Program-made: the position numbers and the translations under genes
Shown: positions 8,101-13,241 of the stretch, piece after piece
Numbering within the stretch: position 1 is the first letter of the stretch
Layout of the letters: the number at the start of each line of letters is the position of its first letter
Source of the DNA: JBMNNU01 sp050942695
Lineage (GTDB): Bacteria > Chloroflexota > UBA6077
DNA: 14,340 nt
Direction of reading: 5' to 3'
Assembly (NCBI GenBank): GCA_050942695.1
Contig: JBMNNU010000060.1
Coordinates: 1-14,340, forward strand
Notes under the pieces: model-generated
The model's input: only the letters and a program-made list of their open reading frames with translations
What the model was told of the DNA's origin: nothing
Databases searched by the model: none

Positions 8101-8397
8101 CACTGCCAGGTTTAATCCCGTCTGCCCTCCGAGAGTGGGAAGCAGACCATCGGGACGCTCTCGTTCGATTACCCGCGTGAGCACATCTAGCGTGAGCGGC
8201 TCCAGATAGATCGTATCGGCAATCTCCTCATCCGTCATAATTGTGGCCGGATTGGAGTTCACCAAAACGGTGGTAATGCCCTCTTCACGCAGCGATTTGC
8301 ACGCCTGTGTGCCGGCATAGTCGAACTCCGCTGCCTGGCCTATGATGATCGGTCCTGATCCTATGACCAGGACCTTTTTTAACGATTTATCTACCAC
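5110..8397 (-). CDS. carB: Carbamoyl phosphate synthase large subunit with an in-frame repeat insertion
   Basis: Makes carbamoyl phosphate from bicarbonate, ATP and ammonia delivered by CarA. I start it at GTG 8397 (VVDKSLKKVLVIGSGP), directly after AAAGGGGGAG. The longer in-frame start at 8550 would overlap carA by 119 nt and adds unrelated residues. Length is 1095 residues, against about 1070 for E. coli. First half: GSGPIIIGQAAEFDYAGTQA (13-32), NSNPATIMTD (47-56), RPAYTLGGTGGG (168-179), EVNPRVSRSSALASKATG (297-314). Second half: GSGPIRIGQGIEFDY (563-577), NSNPETVSTDFD (597-608), RPSYVLGGRAM (734-744), EVNPRASRT (859-867). The C-terminal MGS-like allosteric domain covers about 960-1095. 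Between LYFEP (613-617) and GVIVQ (656-660) there are 38 residues; as I recall it, E. coli has 16. The extra residues come from a palindromic heptamer repeat. All key motifs are intact, so I expect an active enzyme. Confidence 0.96.
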   Translation of the reverse strand: MVDKSLKKVLVIGSGPIIIGQAAEFDYAGTQACKSLREEGITTVLVNSNPATIMTDEEIADTIYLEPLTLDVLTRVIERERPDGLLPTLGGQTGLNLAVEVADAGVLDKYGVRLLGTPLETIKRAEDRELFKKMLLEIGEPVPESIIANSLDEAKDFARQIGFPLIIRPAYTLGGTGGGIANNDEELEAVVQGGLEASPIHQVLVERSLIGWKELEYEVMRDAADNCITICNMENIDPMGVHTGDSMVVAPSQTLSDREYQMLRTASLKIIRALGIQGGCNVQFALDPRSQNYYVIEVNPRVSRSSALASKATGYPIARVAAKIAVGRRLDEIPNAVTEKTTAAFEPTLDYIVVKIPRWPFDKFPSGDRSLGTQMKATGEVMAIDRSFEAALQKAVRSLEQGNRSLLWEDPAWKEGDPEEIKEKLRSLISVPNDRRLWAMMTALRRGMSWDEIYQISGVDPFFLSKMANIVAMERRLLREKMTRSLMREAKRLGFSDGQIGTLADMLPEQVRSMRQRWGIKPVYKMVDTCAAEFAAATPYFYSSYETENEAAPIGGKSILVIGSGPIRIGQGIEFDYCSVRSAMELKAANVHSIMVNSNPETVSTDFDASSRLYFEPLDEESVRNILENESSPESWGLSPDNGYVTQDSGEASMPGVIVQFGGQTAINLAEPLEKAGAEILGSGVEAIDLAEDRRRFEDFLNKLGIPQPPGAGVTNLEEALRTAQTIGYPVLIRPSYVLGGRAMEIVHNASEMVRYISSSAEFSGKRPFLIDKYLGGKEVEVDAICDGEQVLIPGIMQHIERAGVHSGDSMALYPALDLTVRETDAIVDYTTRIGLALGVRGLMNVQYVIFQREVFVLEVNPRASRTVPFLSKVTGVPMVKLATRVMLGQSLAEQGYAGGLWPERKLVAVKAPVFSMSKLAMVDTYLGPEMKSTGEVIGVDLDFSPALVKALMAAGMMLPASGFILFSISDRDKPEALDIARRFHELGYELCATEGTARLFEAVKLPVKIVTRKLGEGHPNSVDVIRAGQVQGVVNTMTGDRVPLRDGFEIRRAAVEHRVPCFTSLDTARAVVESLASRGLSYNVWPLREYREAR
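6448..6505. repeat. Palindromic heptamer repeat inserted inside carB
   Basis: Two CCTGAGT units (6449-6462), a 15-nt spacer, then AGGACTC, AGGCCCC, AGGACTC, AGGACTC (6478-6505) in the opposite orientation. GCCTGAGTCCTGA (6448-6460) and TCAGGACTCAGGC (6476-6488) form a perfect 13-bp inverted repeat. The carB frame is kept across it. Confidence 0.92.
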
Positions 8398-8431
8398 GGC
8401 TCCCCCTTTGCCGAGTCCTGGATGTATGAGG

Positions 8432-9556
8432 TCACTTAGTATCTTTGACCATAGTAATGAAGCGGTCGAATAGGTACTGATTGTCCTGAGGTCCAGGGCA
8501 GCCCTCCGGGTGATACTGCACCGAAAAAGCGGGCAGCGTAGGGTGAGCAAGCCCCTCTACAGAGCCATCGTTCAGGCTCCGGTGACTGACGAAGAAGCCG
8601 CTCTCGGCCGGGATCGATTCGGCCTCTACCTGGAACTCATGGTTCTGGGATGTTATGTATACCCTTCCCGAAGCTAGCTCTTTGACAGGGTGGTTGCCAC
8701 CGTGATGCCCGAACTTCAGCAGGCTGGTCGTGGCCCCGATAGCCCGTGCCAGAAGCTGATGGCCCAGGCAGATTCCAAAGAGCGGTACGCGAGCTTGAAG
8801 CAACCCGCGGCAGGTCTCAACCACCTGCTGGAGGTTGGCCGGGTCGCCGGGGCCGTTGCATAGCAACACGCCGTCCGGGTGCAAGTCCATGATCTCCTGG
8901 AAGGTCAAATCGTGCTGAACGACGGTCACCCTGGCACCTTTCGCCACAAGAGATCGCAGTATGTTGTACTTGACACCGCAGTCCACCGCGACGATGTGTG
9001 GGCCGTTGCCCGATACTCCAACACGCAGCACATCGGCTTTTGCCCCCGCACCGCTAACCTCGGACACTAGATCTTTCTCTGATAGCGAAACCACCCGCTG
9101 GACCTCGGTCAGCATCGACTCGAGCTCAGTCTCATCCGGCGAGGCTTCCCGAACGTACAGTCTTGCTCGCTGGGTACCCTTGTCGCGAAGCACCCTGGTC
9201 AGGGCGCGAGTGTCCACTCCCTGGATGGCCGGCACCCCATGTCGAGCCAACCAATCGTTCAGGCTCTCCTGTCCCTGCCAGTGGTGGTGGAAAGGCGCGC
9301 AGTCGCGCACGATCAAGGCGGCAAGCCAGGGTTGCGACGATTCGCTAGCTTCTGCAGAAACGCCGTAATTCCCTATTTGTGGGTAGGTCATCACCACCAT
9401 CTGGCCGCGATACGAGGGGTCGGAACAAGCCTCTTGATACCCCGTCATAGAGGTGTTGAAGACCACCTCGCCTTCAGCCTCGGCATCGGCGCCAAAGGGG
9501 ATCCCGTCGAAGACTGATCCGTCCTCTAGCACTAGAAGTGCTCGTTTGCTACTCAC
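8432..9556 (-). CDS. carA: Carbamoyl phosphate synthase small (glutaminase) subunit
   Basis: A 374-residue class I glutamine amidotransferase that releases ammonia from glutamine and channels it to CarB. GTG start at 9556 with GGGAGG 5 nt upstream. The N-terminal CPSase small-chain domain (1-150) has LEDGSVFDG, GEVVFNTSMTGYQE and the DTRALTR motif (115-121). The GATase domain (about 185-372) has DCGVKYNILR, the nucleophile in GICLGHQL (Cys263), and the catalytic His349 and Glu351 in QYHPEG. It is followed after 34 nt by carB. The start overlaps the four-helix-bundle gene by 8 nt (GTGAGTAG holds the carA start and the upstream stop). The carA ribosome site therefore lies in the tail of the inserted gene. 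Confidence 0.97.
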   Translation of the reverse strand: MSSKRALLVLEDGSVFDGIPFGADAEAEGEVVFNTSMTGYQEACSDPSYRGQMVVMTYPQIGNYGVSAEASESSQPWLAALIVRDCAPFHHHWQGQESLNDWLARHGVPAIQGVDTRALTRVLRDKGTQRARLYVREASPDETELESMLTEVQRVVSLSEKDLVSEVSGAGAKADVLRVGVSGNGPHIVAVDCGVKYNILRSLVAKGARVTVVQHDLTFQEIMDLHPDGVLLCNGPGDPANLQQVVETCRGLLQARVPLFGICLGHQLLARAIGATTSLLKFGHHGGNHPVKELASGRVYITSQNHEFQVEAESIPAESGFFVSHRSLNDGSVEGLAHPTLPAFSVQYHPEGCPGPQDNQYLFDRFITMVKDTK

Positions 9557-9995
9557 GAGAGCCTCCCAGTGTTCTGGGTTCTGGGTTCTGGGTTCTGAGT
9601 AAGTCCTTGCTAGTGTTTTTCAGCCTTCTAGCATCTCTTTCGATATACGCTCGCAACGCACCAATTTGTTTAGAGAGTCTTTCAGTGTCTCGAAGAAGAG
9701 TGCAGCATTTGTCGTCATCTATGTATCCAAGATCATGTGCTACGTAGATCTGGCTTCGTAATTCACCGCATGATCCTTTTGCGATTGAAAGGAATTGTAC
9801 GAATTCACCCCTGCGAAACCGTTCGAAGCCCTCTGCGATATTTGACATGACTGATACAGCTGCCCTCTGGATTTGGCCAGAAAGGCCCCAGTCTTTAGAA
9901 AACTGTCCCTTGCTTGATACTGCATAGACCGATTTGGTCAATTCGCGTGCTCTCTGCCACACCAGGAGTTCCTCGAACCTTCGAACAGCAACCAT
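9549..9995 (-). CDS. Four-helix-bundle protein of the 23S rRNA intervening-sequence family
   Basis: A 148-residue protein of the family named for genes found in intervening sequences of 23S rRNA (also related to the Avd accessory proteins of diversity-generating retroelements). Start ATG 9995 with GAGGTG 5 nt upstream. Family signatures: FEELLVWQRARELTKSVY (7-24), then LSGQIQRAAVSVMSNIAEGF (38-57), GEFVQFLSIAKGSCGELRSQ (63-82) and HDLGYI (87-92). Residues 1-126 form the usual domain. Residues 127-148 (KNTSKDLLRTQNPEPRTLGG) are read largely from a heptamer array and are probably an accidental tail. It has no known role in pyrimidine synthesis. The gene looks visibly poorer in G+C than its neighbours and is bounded by 30-bp inverted repeats, so I infer an insertion between pyrC and carA. 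Molecular function is unknown. Confidence 0.9.
   Translation of the reverse strand: MVAVRRFEELLVWQRARELTKSVYAVSSKGQFSKDWGLSGQIQRAAVSVMSNIAEGFERFRRGEFVQFLSIAKGSCGELRSQIYVAHDLGYIDDDKCCTLLRDTERLSKQIGALRAYIERDARRLKNTSKDLLRTQNPEPRTLGGSRE
9571..9600. repeat. Left inverted-repeat arm: GTTCTGG x3 plus GTTCTGA
   Basis: Three exact GTTCTGG heptamers and one GTTCTGA followed by GT. The reverse complement matches 10008-10037 at 27 of 30 positions. The three differences sit at the same variable position of each heptamer. It lies just ahead of the carA ribosome site and inside the 3' end of the four-helix-bundle gene. Confidence 0.93.
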
Positions 9996-10037
9996 TCGAA
10001 CACCTCAACTCAGAACTCAGAACGCAGAACGCAGAAC
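9571..10037. mobile_element. Putative repeat-bounded cassette carrying the four-helix-bundle gene
   Basis: A 467-bp segment with 30-bp near-perfect inverted ends made of heptamer repeats, enclosing one gene unrelated to its operon. It encodes no transposase, recombinase or reverse transcriptase, so any movement would need help in trans. I see no clear target-site duplication. The mobile status is inference. Confidence 0.4.
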
Positions 10038-10055
10038 CCAAAACTCAGCACTCAG
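10007..10055. repeat. Right heptamer array overlapping the pyrC stop
   Basis: Seven consecutive units: AACTCAG, AACTCAG, AACGCAG, AACGCAG, AACCCAA, AACTCAG, CACTCAG. The first 30 bp are the right arm of the inverted repeat. The last two units encode the final residues and the TGA stop of pyrC. Confidence 0.93.
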
Positions 10056-11394
10056 CACTAACGTACACCGTCTCGCCACCCACCAGCGTCATCACCACCT
10101 TGCCTCTGAACGTCACGCCGGCAAGCGGTGTGTTCTTCCCTTTTGAGAAGAATTTGGCGGGATCGACCTTCCACTCGAGGTTCGGATCGATGATGGCGAT
10201 GTCGGCTGCTTCGCCGCGCCGTAGGGTGCCGGCAGGCAGGCCGAAAACACGCGCTGGCTCCACCGTTAGATATCTAACAACTGTCGTGAGATCCAGATCA
10301 CCATGGTGGACCAGCCACATCAGGGCGCCAAACGCCGTCTCTAAGCCTGATATCCCGTTGGCTGCAAGCCCAAACTCGCACTCCTTGTCCACGACGGTGT
10401 GAGGAGCGTGGTCCGTAGCGATGGCATCGAAAACCCCATCCCTTAGAGCCTCCAACAACGCCTCCACATCCTTTTCGCTGCGCAGCGGCGGAGCAACTCG
10501 AGTGTTGGAGTCGTAAGGATTGGTTGGGATCTCGCCCCATCTATCCAGCACGGTCTGTGAGGCCCATTTACCACCCGCTACCCAATCCTCGGTCAGGGTC
10601 AGGTGGTGCGGAGTCACCTCTGCCGTAACTGGAAGGCCTTCTTCCTTGGCCGCTCGGATCAGCTTAATCGCCCCTGCCGTGCTGACATGCTGGAAATGGA
10701 CGTGGCCTCCGGTTAGCCGGCAGAGGGCGATATCCCGCGCTACGATCGCTTCCTCGGCAGCAGAGGGATTCCCCTTGAGGCCGAGCAGCGCCGAGATGCG
10801 CCCCTCGTGCATTAAGCCGCCGGCCGCTATGGCAGGGTCCTCACAGTGCTGCGCGATCGGCTTTCCCAGCATTCGCGAGTAGTTCAGGGCATTACGCATC
10901 AGCTTGGCGTCGGACACCACGTGGCCGTCGTCGGTGAAGGCTACGGCGCCGGCTTCGGCCATCTCGGCCATCTCTGAAAGCTCTTCGGATTTCTGCCTCT
11001 TAGTTACAGTGCCTGTGGTGTAAACCCGGACGACCCCCTCGCGTCGGCCGGTCTCCAGAACGTACTCCACATCGGCCCTCGTATCGATAGTGGGCTTGGT
11101 GTTGGGCATGGCGCAAATAGTGGTGAATCCACCCGCCGCTGCCGCCCTGCTCCCAGTAGCGATGGTCTCTTTATCCTCAAATCCCGGCTGCCTCAGATGA
11201 ACGTGCAGATCCACGAATCCGGGGCACACTATCTTGCCGGAGGCGTCTATCATCCTTTCCGGTGGGATGTTGCCAGGAGGCTGTATACCCCCTACCTCTT
11301 CAACCTTCCCATCGGCTACGACCAGGTTCGCGGGGCCGTCGATACCCTGACTCGCTTCGATCACTCGGCCGTTGATTATCCACAGTTCGTTCAT
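10045..11394 (-). CDS. pyrC: Dihydroorotase, type I
   Basis: A 449-residue zinc amidohydrolase that cyclises N-carbamoyl-aspartate to dihydroorotate. Start ATG 11394, overlapping the pyrB stop by 4 nt (ATGA), so translation is probably coupled. Metal and active-site motifs: DLHVHLRQPG with His64 and His66, AMPNTKP (95-101), FTDDG (153-157, metal-bridging Asp), QHCED with His183, HFQHVS with His236, and DHAPH with Asp328 (328-332). The loop after TPHHLTLTED (about 270-293) is longer than I would expect, before YDSNTRVAPPLRS. The C-terminal segment GKVVMTLVGGETVY is typical. The last four residues, SAEC, and the stop are read from the heptamer array, so the native stop may have been replaced. 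Confidence 0.96.
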   Translation of the reverse strand: MNELWIINGRVIEASQGIDGPANLVVADGKVEEVGGIQPPGNIPPERMIDASGKIVCPGFVDLHVHLRQPGFEDKETIATGSRAAAAGGFTTICAMPNTKPTIDTRADVEYVLETGRREGVVRVYTTGTVTKRQKSEELSEMAEMAEAGAVAFTDDGHVVSDAKLMRNALNYSRMLGKPIAQHCEDPAIAAGGLMHEGRISALLGLKGNPSAAEEAIVARDIALCRLTGGHVHFQHVSTAGAIKLIRAAKEEGLPVTAEVTPHHLTLTEDWVAGGKWASQTVLDRWGEIPTNPYDSNTRVAPPLRSEKDVEALLEALRDGVFDAIATDHAPHTVVDKECEFGLAANGISGLETAFGALMWLVHHGDLDLTTVVRYLTVEPARVFGLPAGTLRRGEAADIAIIDPNLEWKVDPAKFFSKGKNTPLAGVTFRGKVVMTLVGGETVYVSAEC

Positions 11395-12446
11395 CGCTTC
11401 TCACCCTCCATGGGAACGTTGACGTTGGGACCTATCAATAGGTACAGCATCGCCATCCTCACGGCAACGCCGTTGGAGACCTGCTCCTCGATCACCGACT
11501 GGACCCCGTGAGCGACGTCCGGGGCGATCTCTATCCCCTCGTTCATCGGCCCAGGGTGCATCACCAGTGCATTGGGCTTGGCCCGAGCGAGGCGTTCGGA
11601 ATTCAGTTGGTACATGCGTATGTATTCCCGCATGCTGGGCAACAACCCGGCCTGCATCCGCTCCAACTGGAGCCGCAGGGCCATGACCACATCTGCCCCC
11701 TCGATGCATCTGTCCAGGTCGAAGGAAACCTTTAGCCCAGGCATCACGACGCCATTATTCCTGGCCGCTTCTTCAATAAACCAGGCTGGCATCAAGGTGG
11801 CCGGCCCGCAAAGCGTTACGTCGACCCCAAGTCTGGTGAGAGCCCAGATATTCGATCTGGCTACCCTCGAGTGCAAGATATCGCCGAGGATTACCATCTG
11901 CAATCCGTCCAACTTGCCCATTTTGCTGCGGATCGTATAGGCATCCAGCAACCCCTGGGTGGGATGCGCGTGCCAGCCATCCCCGGCATTGATAACAGAG
12001 CCCTTCAGATGCTGAGCCGCCAGGTAGGGCGCTCCGGAGTAAGGATGCCGGATCACGACGGCATCGGCTCCTAGCGCCTGCAGGGTACAGAGAGTATCGA
12101 CCAGCGATTCTCCCTTGCTTACGCTGCTGGAACTTGCGGCGACACTGGTCGTATCCGCACCTAGGTTCTTAGCGGCAATCTCAAATGAGACCCTCGTCCT
12201 AGTAGAGGCTTCATAAAAGAGGGTGACCACCGTCTTGCCCCGAAGGGTAGGTACCTTCTTTATGGGACGGCGAAGGATTTCGTTCATGATATCGGCAGTA
12301 TCCAGCACCTTGATCAACTCTTGTGGTGTAAGGTCGTCAAGGTCGAGCAAATGCCTTCGACGAAAGGGCACAGGCCCTGAATCATCCGTTTCTTTTTTAT
12401 TTATCAATCGGGAAGCGCTACCCGTATCGAGACTAGTAATTTCCAT
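11391..12446 (-). CDS. pyrB: Aspartate carbamoyltransferase catalytic subunit
   Basis: A 351-residue transferase that joins carbamoyl phosphate to aspartate. Motifs: FYEASTRTRVSFE (78-89) with the carbamoyl-phosphate STRTR site at 81-85, SSVSKGESLVDT with Lys111, HPTQGLLD (161-168), and ALRLQLER (256-263) in the aspartate loop. HPGPMNEGIEI (297-307) is usually HPGPxNRG, so Glu replaces Arg here. The N-terminus has about 30 residues before RHLLDLDDLT that most relatives lack, but ATG 12446 has a good AAGGTGG site, so I keep it. The gene begins 15 nt after pyrR. No pyrI regulatory chain is present, which agrees with control through PyrR. Confidence 0.96.
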   Translation of the reverse strand: MEITSLDTGSASRLINKKETDDSGPVPFRRRHLLDLDDLTPQELIKVLDTADIMNEILRRPIKKVPTLRGKTVVTLFYEASTRTRVSFEIAAKNLGADTTSVAASSSSVSKGESLVDTLCTLQALGADAVVIRHPYSGAPYLAAQHLKGSVINAGDGWHAHPTQGLLDAYTIRSKMGKLDGLQMVILGDILHSRVARSNIWALTRLGVDVTLCGPATLMPAWFIEEAARNNGVVMPGLKVSFDLDRCIEGADVVMALRLQLERMQAGLLPSMREYIRMYQLNSERLARAKPNALVMHPGPMNEGIEIAPDVAHGVQSVIEEQVSNGVAVRMAMLYLLIGPNVNVPMEGEKR

Positions 12447-12461
12447 CGTCCACCACCTTCC

Positions 12462-12989
12462 TTACCGACTCAGCACTACTTCATCCACGCCATCAACCTC
12501 CATCAGGTGGACGATGACGTTCTCATCTCTGGACGTTGGGACGTTTTTCCCAACGTAATCGGCGCGGATTGGAAGCTCTCTGTGCCCACGGTCCACCAAT
12601 ACCAATAACTGAATAACCTGAGGCCGCCCGTGGTCGATCAGCGCGTCCATGGCAGCCCGGATCGTTCGCCCTGTGTAGAGAACATCATCTACCAGCACGA
12701 TTCGCTTTTCGGTGATATCGACCGGTATCGCCGTTGGTCCAAGTGGCATTGGACCTCTGGTCAACACGTCGTCGCGGTAGAGGGTAATATCCAGTTGCCC
12801 CTGAGGGATGCTCACCCCCTCAAATTCCTGAATACAAGAGGCTACCCTGCTGGCAAGAGGGATACCGCGGGTCCGAAGCCCCACCAATACCAGCCGGTCT
12901 GTGCCGTGGTTTCGCTCAACAATCTCGTGAGCCATCCGAGTGATTGCTCGCCGAACGTCATCAGCGGTCAGAATAATCTTGCTGTTCAC
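12462..12989 (-). CDS. pyrR: PyrR: pyr mRNA-binding attenuator and uracil phosphoribosyltransferase
   Basis: A 175-residue phosphoribosyltransferase-fold protein that binds the pyr leader RNA when UMP is high; members may also make UMP from uracil and PRPP. I choose GTG 12989 (VNSKIILTADDVRR) because GGAGG stands 5 nt upstream. The in-frame GTG at 13004 adds five residues and has no ribosome site. Motifs: LVGLRTRGIPLA (40-51 of the longer form), the Arg-rich TLYRDD segment, and the PRPP loop VLVDDVLYTGRTIRAA. Length is normal. First gene of the operon, directly behind the attenuator that it is expected to control; the stop overlaps the pyrB ribosome-site region. Confidence 0.96.
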   Translation of the reverse strand: MNSKIILTADDVRRAITRMAHEIVERNHGTDRLVLVGLRTRGIPLASRVASCIQEFEGVSIPQGQLDITLYRDDVLTRGPMPLGPTAIPVDITEKRIVLVDDVLYTGRTIRAAMDALIDHGRPQVIQLLVLVDRGHRELPIRADYVGKNVPTSRDENVIVHLMEVDGVDEVVLSR

Positions 12990-13071
12990 TCCACCCTCCC
13001 GCACTAGGCAAAAAAAATCCTCTCGCCCTGACCATCAGCCAGGCAAGAGGACTACAGGTTACAGCTATCAT
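12961..13071 (-). CDS. Possible 36-residue leader peptide overlapping the attenuator and pyrR start
   Basis: ATG at 13071 has AAGGAG (13078-13083) exactly 6 nt upstream, a better site than that of several genes here. The frame runs 36 codons through the terminator hairpin and its U tract (MIAVTCSPLAWLMVRARGFF for the first 20 residues) and stops at 12961, 29 nt inside pyrR. The peptide itself resembles nothing I know. Translation across the hairpin would oppose terminator folding. The AAGG of its ribosome site can pair with CCTT at the foot of the PyrR hairpin. This is a prediction with no independent support from conservation. Confidence 0.4.
   Translation of the reverse strand: MIAVTCSPLAWLMVRARGFFLPSAGGWSEQQDYSDR
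13010..13050 (-). terminator. pyr operon attenuator (intrinsic terminator)
   Basis: In the transcript CCTCTTGCCTG (13040-13050) pairs with CAGGGCGAGAGG (13019-13030) with one G-U pair and one bulged G, loop of 9 nt. An A and eight U (13010-13017) follow. It lies ahead of pyrR, as in PyrR-controlled operons. Confidence 0.93.
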
Positions 13072-13077
13072 ACGCTA

Positions 13078-13090
13078 CTCCTTCCCGGCC
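13078..13090 (-). promoter_or_regulatory. Antiterminator strand of the pyr leader
   Basis: GGCCGGGAAGGAG in the transcript can pair imperfectly with CCTCTTGCCTGGC, the 5' arm of the terminator (13038-13050). This excludes both the terminator and the PyrR-binding hairpin, as expected for a three-state attenuator. Pairing was judged by eye. Confidence 0.6.
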
Positions 13091-13110
13091 TCACAGGACC
13101 GGATTAAAGG
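13080..13110 (-). promoter_or_regulatory. PyrR-binding anti-antiterminator hairpin
   Basis: The transcript contains UCCUGUGAGG (13089-13098), an exact fit to the PyrR recognition consensus UCCNGNGAGG. It is enclosed by CCGG/CCGG (13085-13102), and a lower stem CCTT/AAGG closes it at 13080-13083 and 13107-13110. PyrR with UMP should stabilise this form and so favour termination downstream. Confidence 0.9.
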
Positions 13111-13113
13111 TGG

Positions 13114-13140
13114 CCGGTTTCCGCTATTCAGCGCTACCGG
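13114..13140 (-). promoter_or_regulatory. 5'-terminal hairpin of the pyr leader RNA
   Basis: CCGGT/ACCGG outer and CGCT/AGCG inner stems around GAAT, beginning within a base or two of the predicted transcript start. It may protect the 5' end. CCGGCC within it could alternatively pair with GGCCGG of the PyrR hairpin. Confidence 0.5.
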
Positions 13141-13147
13141 CTTTAGG

Positions 13148-13177
13148 AATATATCACATTCCTATATAGTTTTCCAA
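13148..13177 (-). promoter_or_regulatory. Promoter of the pyr operon
   Basis: TTGGAA (13172-13177), an 18-nt spacer and TATATT (13148-13153). The TGA directly before the -10 makes an extended -10 element (TGnTATATT). The predicted start is near 13141, giving a leader of about 150 nt before pyrR. Confidence 0.7.
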
Positions 13178-13221
13178 CTGTTTTTTTGGTGGGGTGTGTT
13201 TGGGATTAGAGGCTGTAGCGA

Positions 13222-13241
13222 AAAGCCCCCTGCTAGGCTTT
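13222..13241 (-). terminator. Weak intrinsic terminator after the histidine kinase
   Basis: AAAGCC and GGCTTT form a 6-bp stem with an 8-nt loop, overlapping the kinase stop codon. The T run behind it is short (TTTTCG), so termination may be partial and some kinase transcripts may read into the pyr operon. Confidence 0.4.

Noticed and set aside
8405..8425. Single GGACTCG-like unit between carA and carB as a sixth repeat locus
   Set aside because: One 7-bp match with no neighbours in phase is expected by chance.
8398..8550. 51-residue N-terminal extension of carB
   Set aside because: It would overlap carA by 119 nt and shows no likeness to CarB. GTG 8397 follows a purine-rich ribosome site and the protein then starts at the usual motif.
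9914..10402. 162-residue plus-strand frame across the right heptamer array
   Set aside because: It is antisense to pyrC and the four-helix-bundle gene, and its repetitive part is simply the array.
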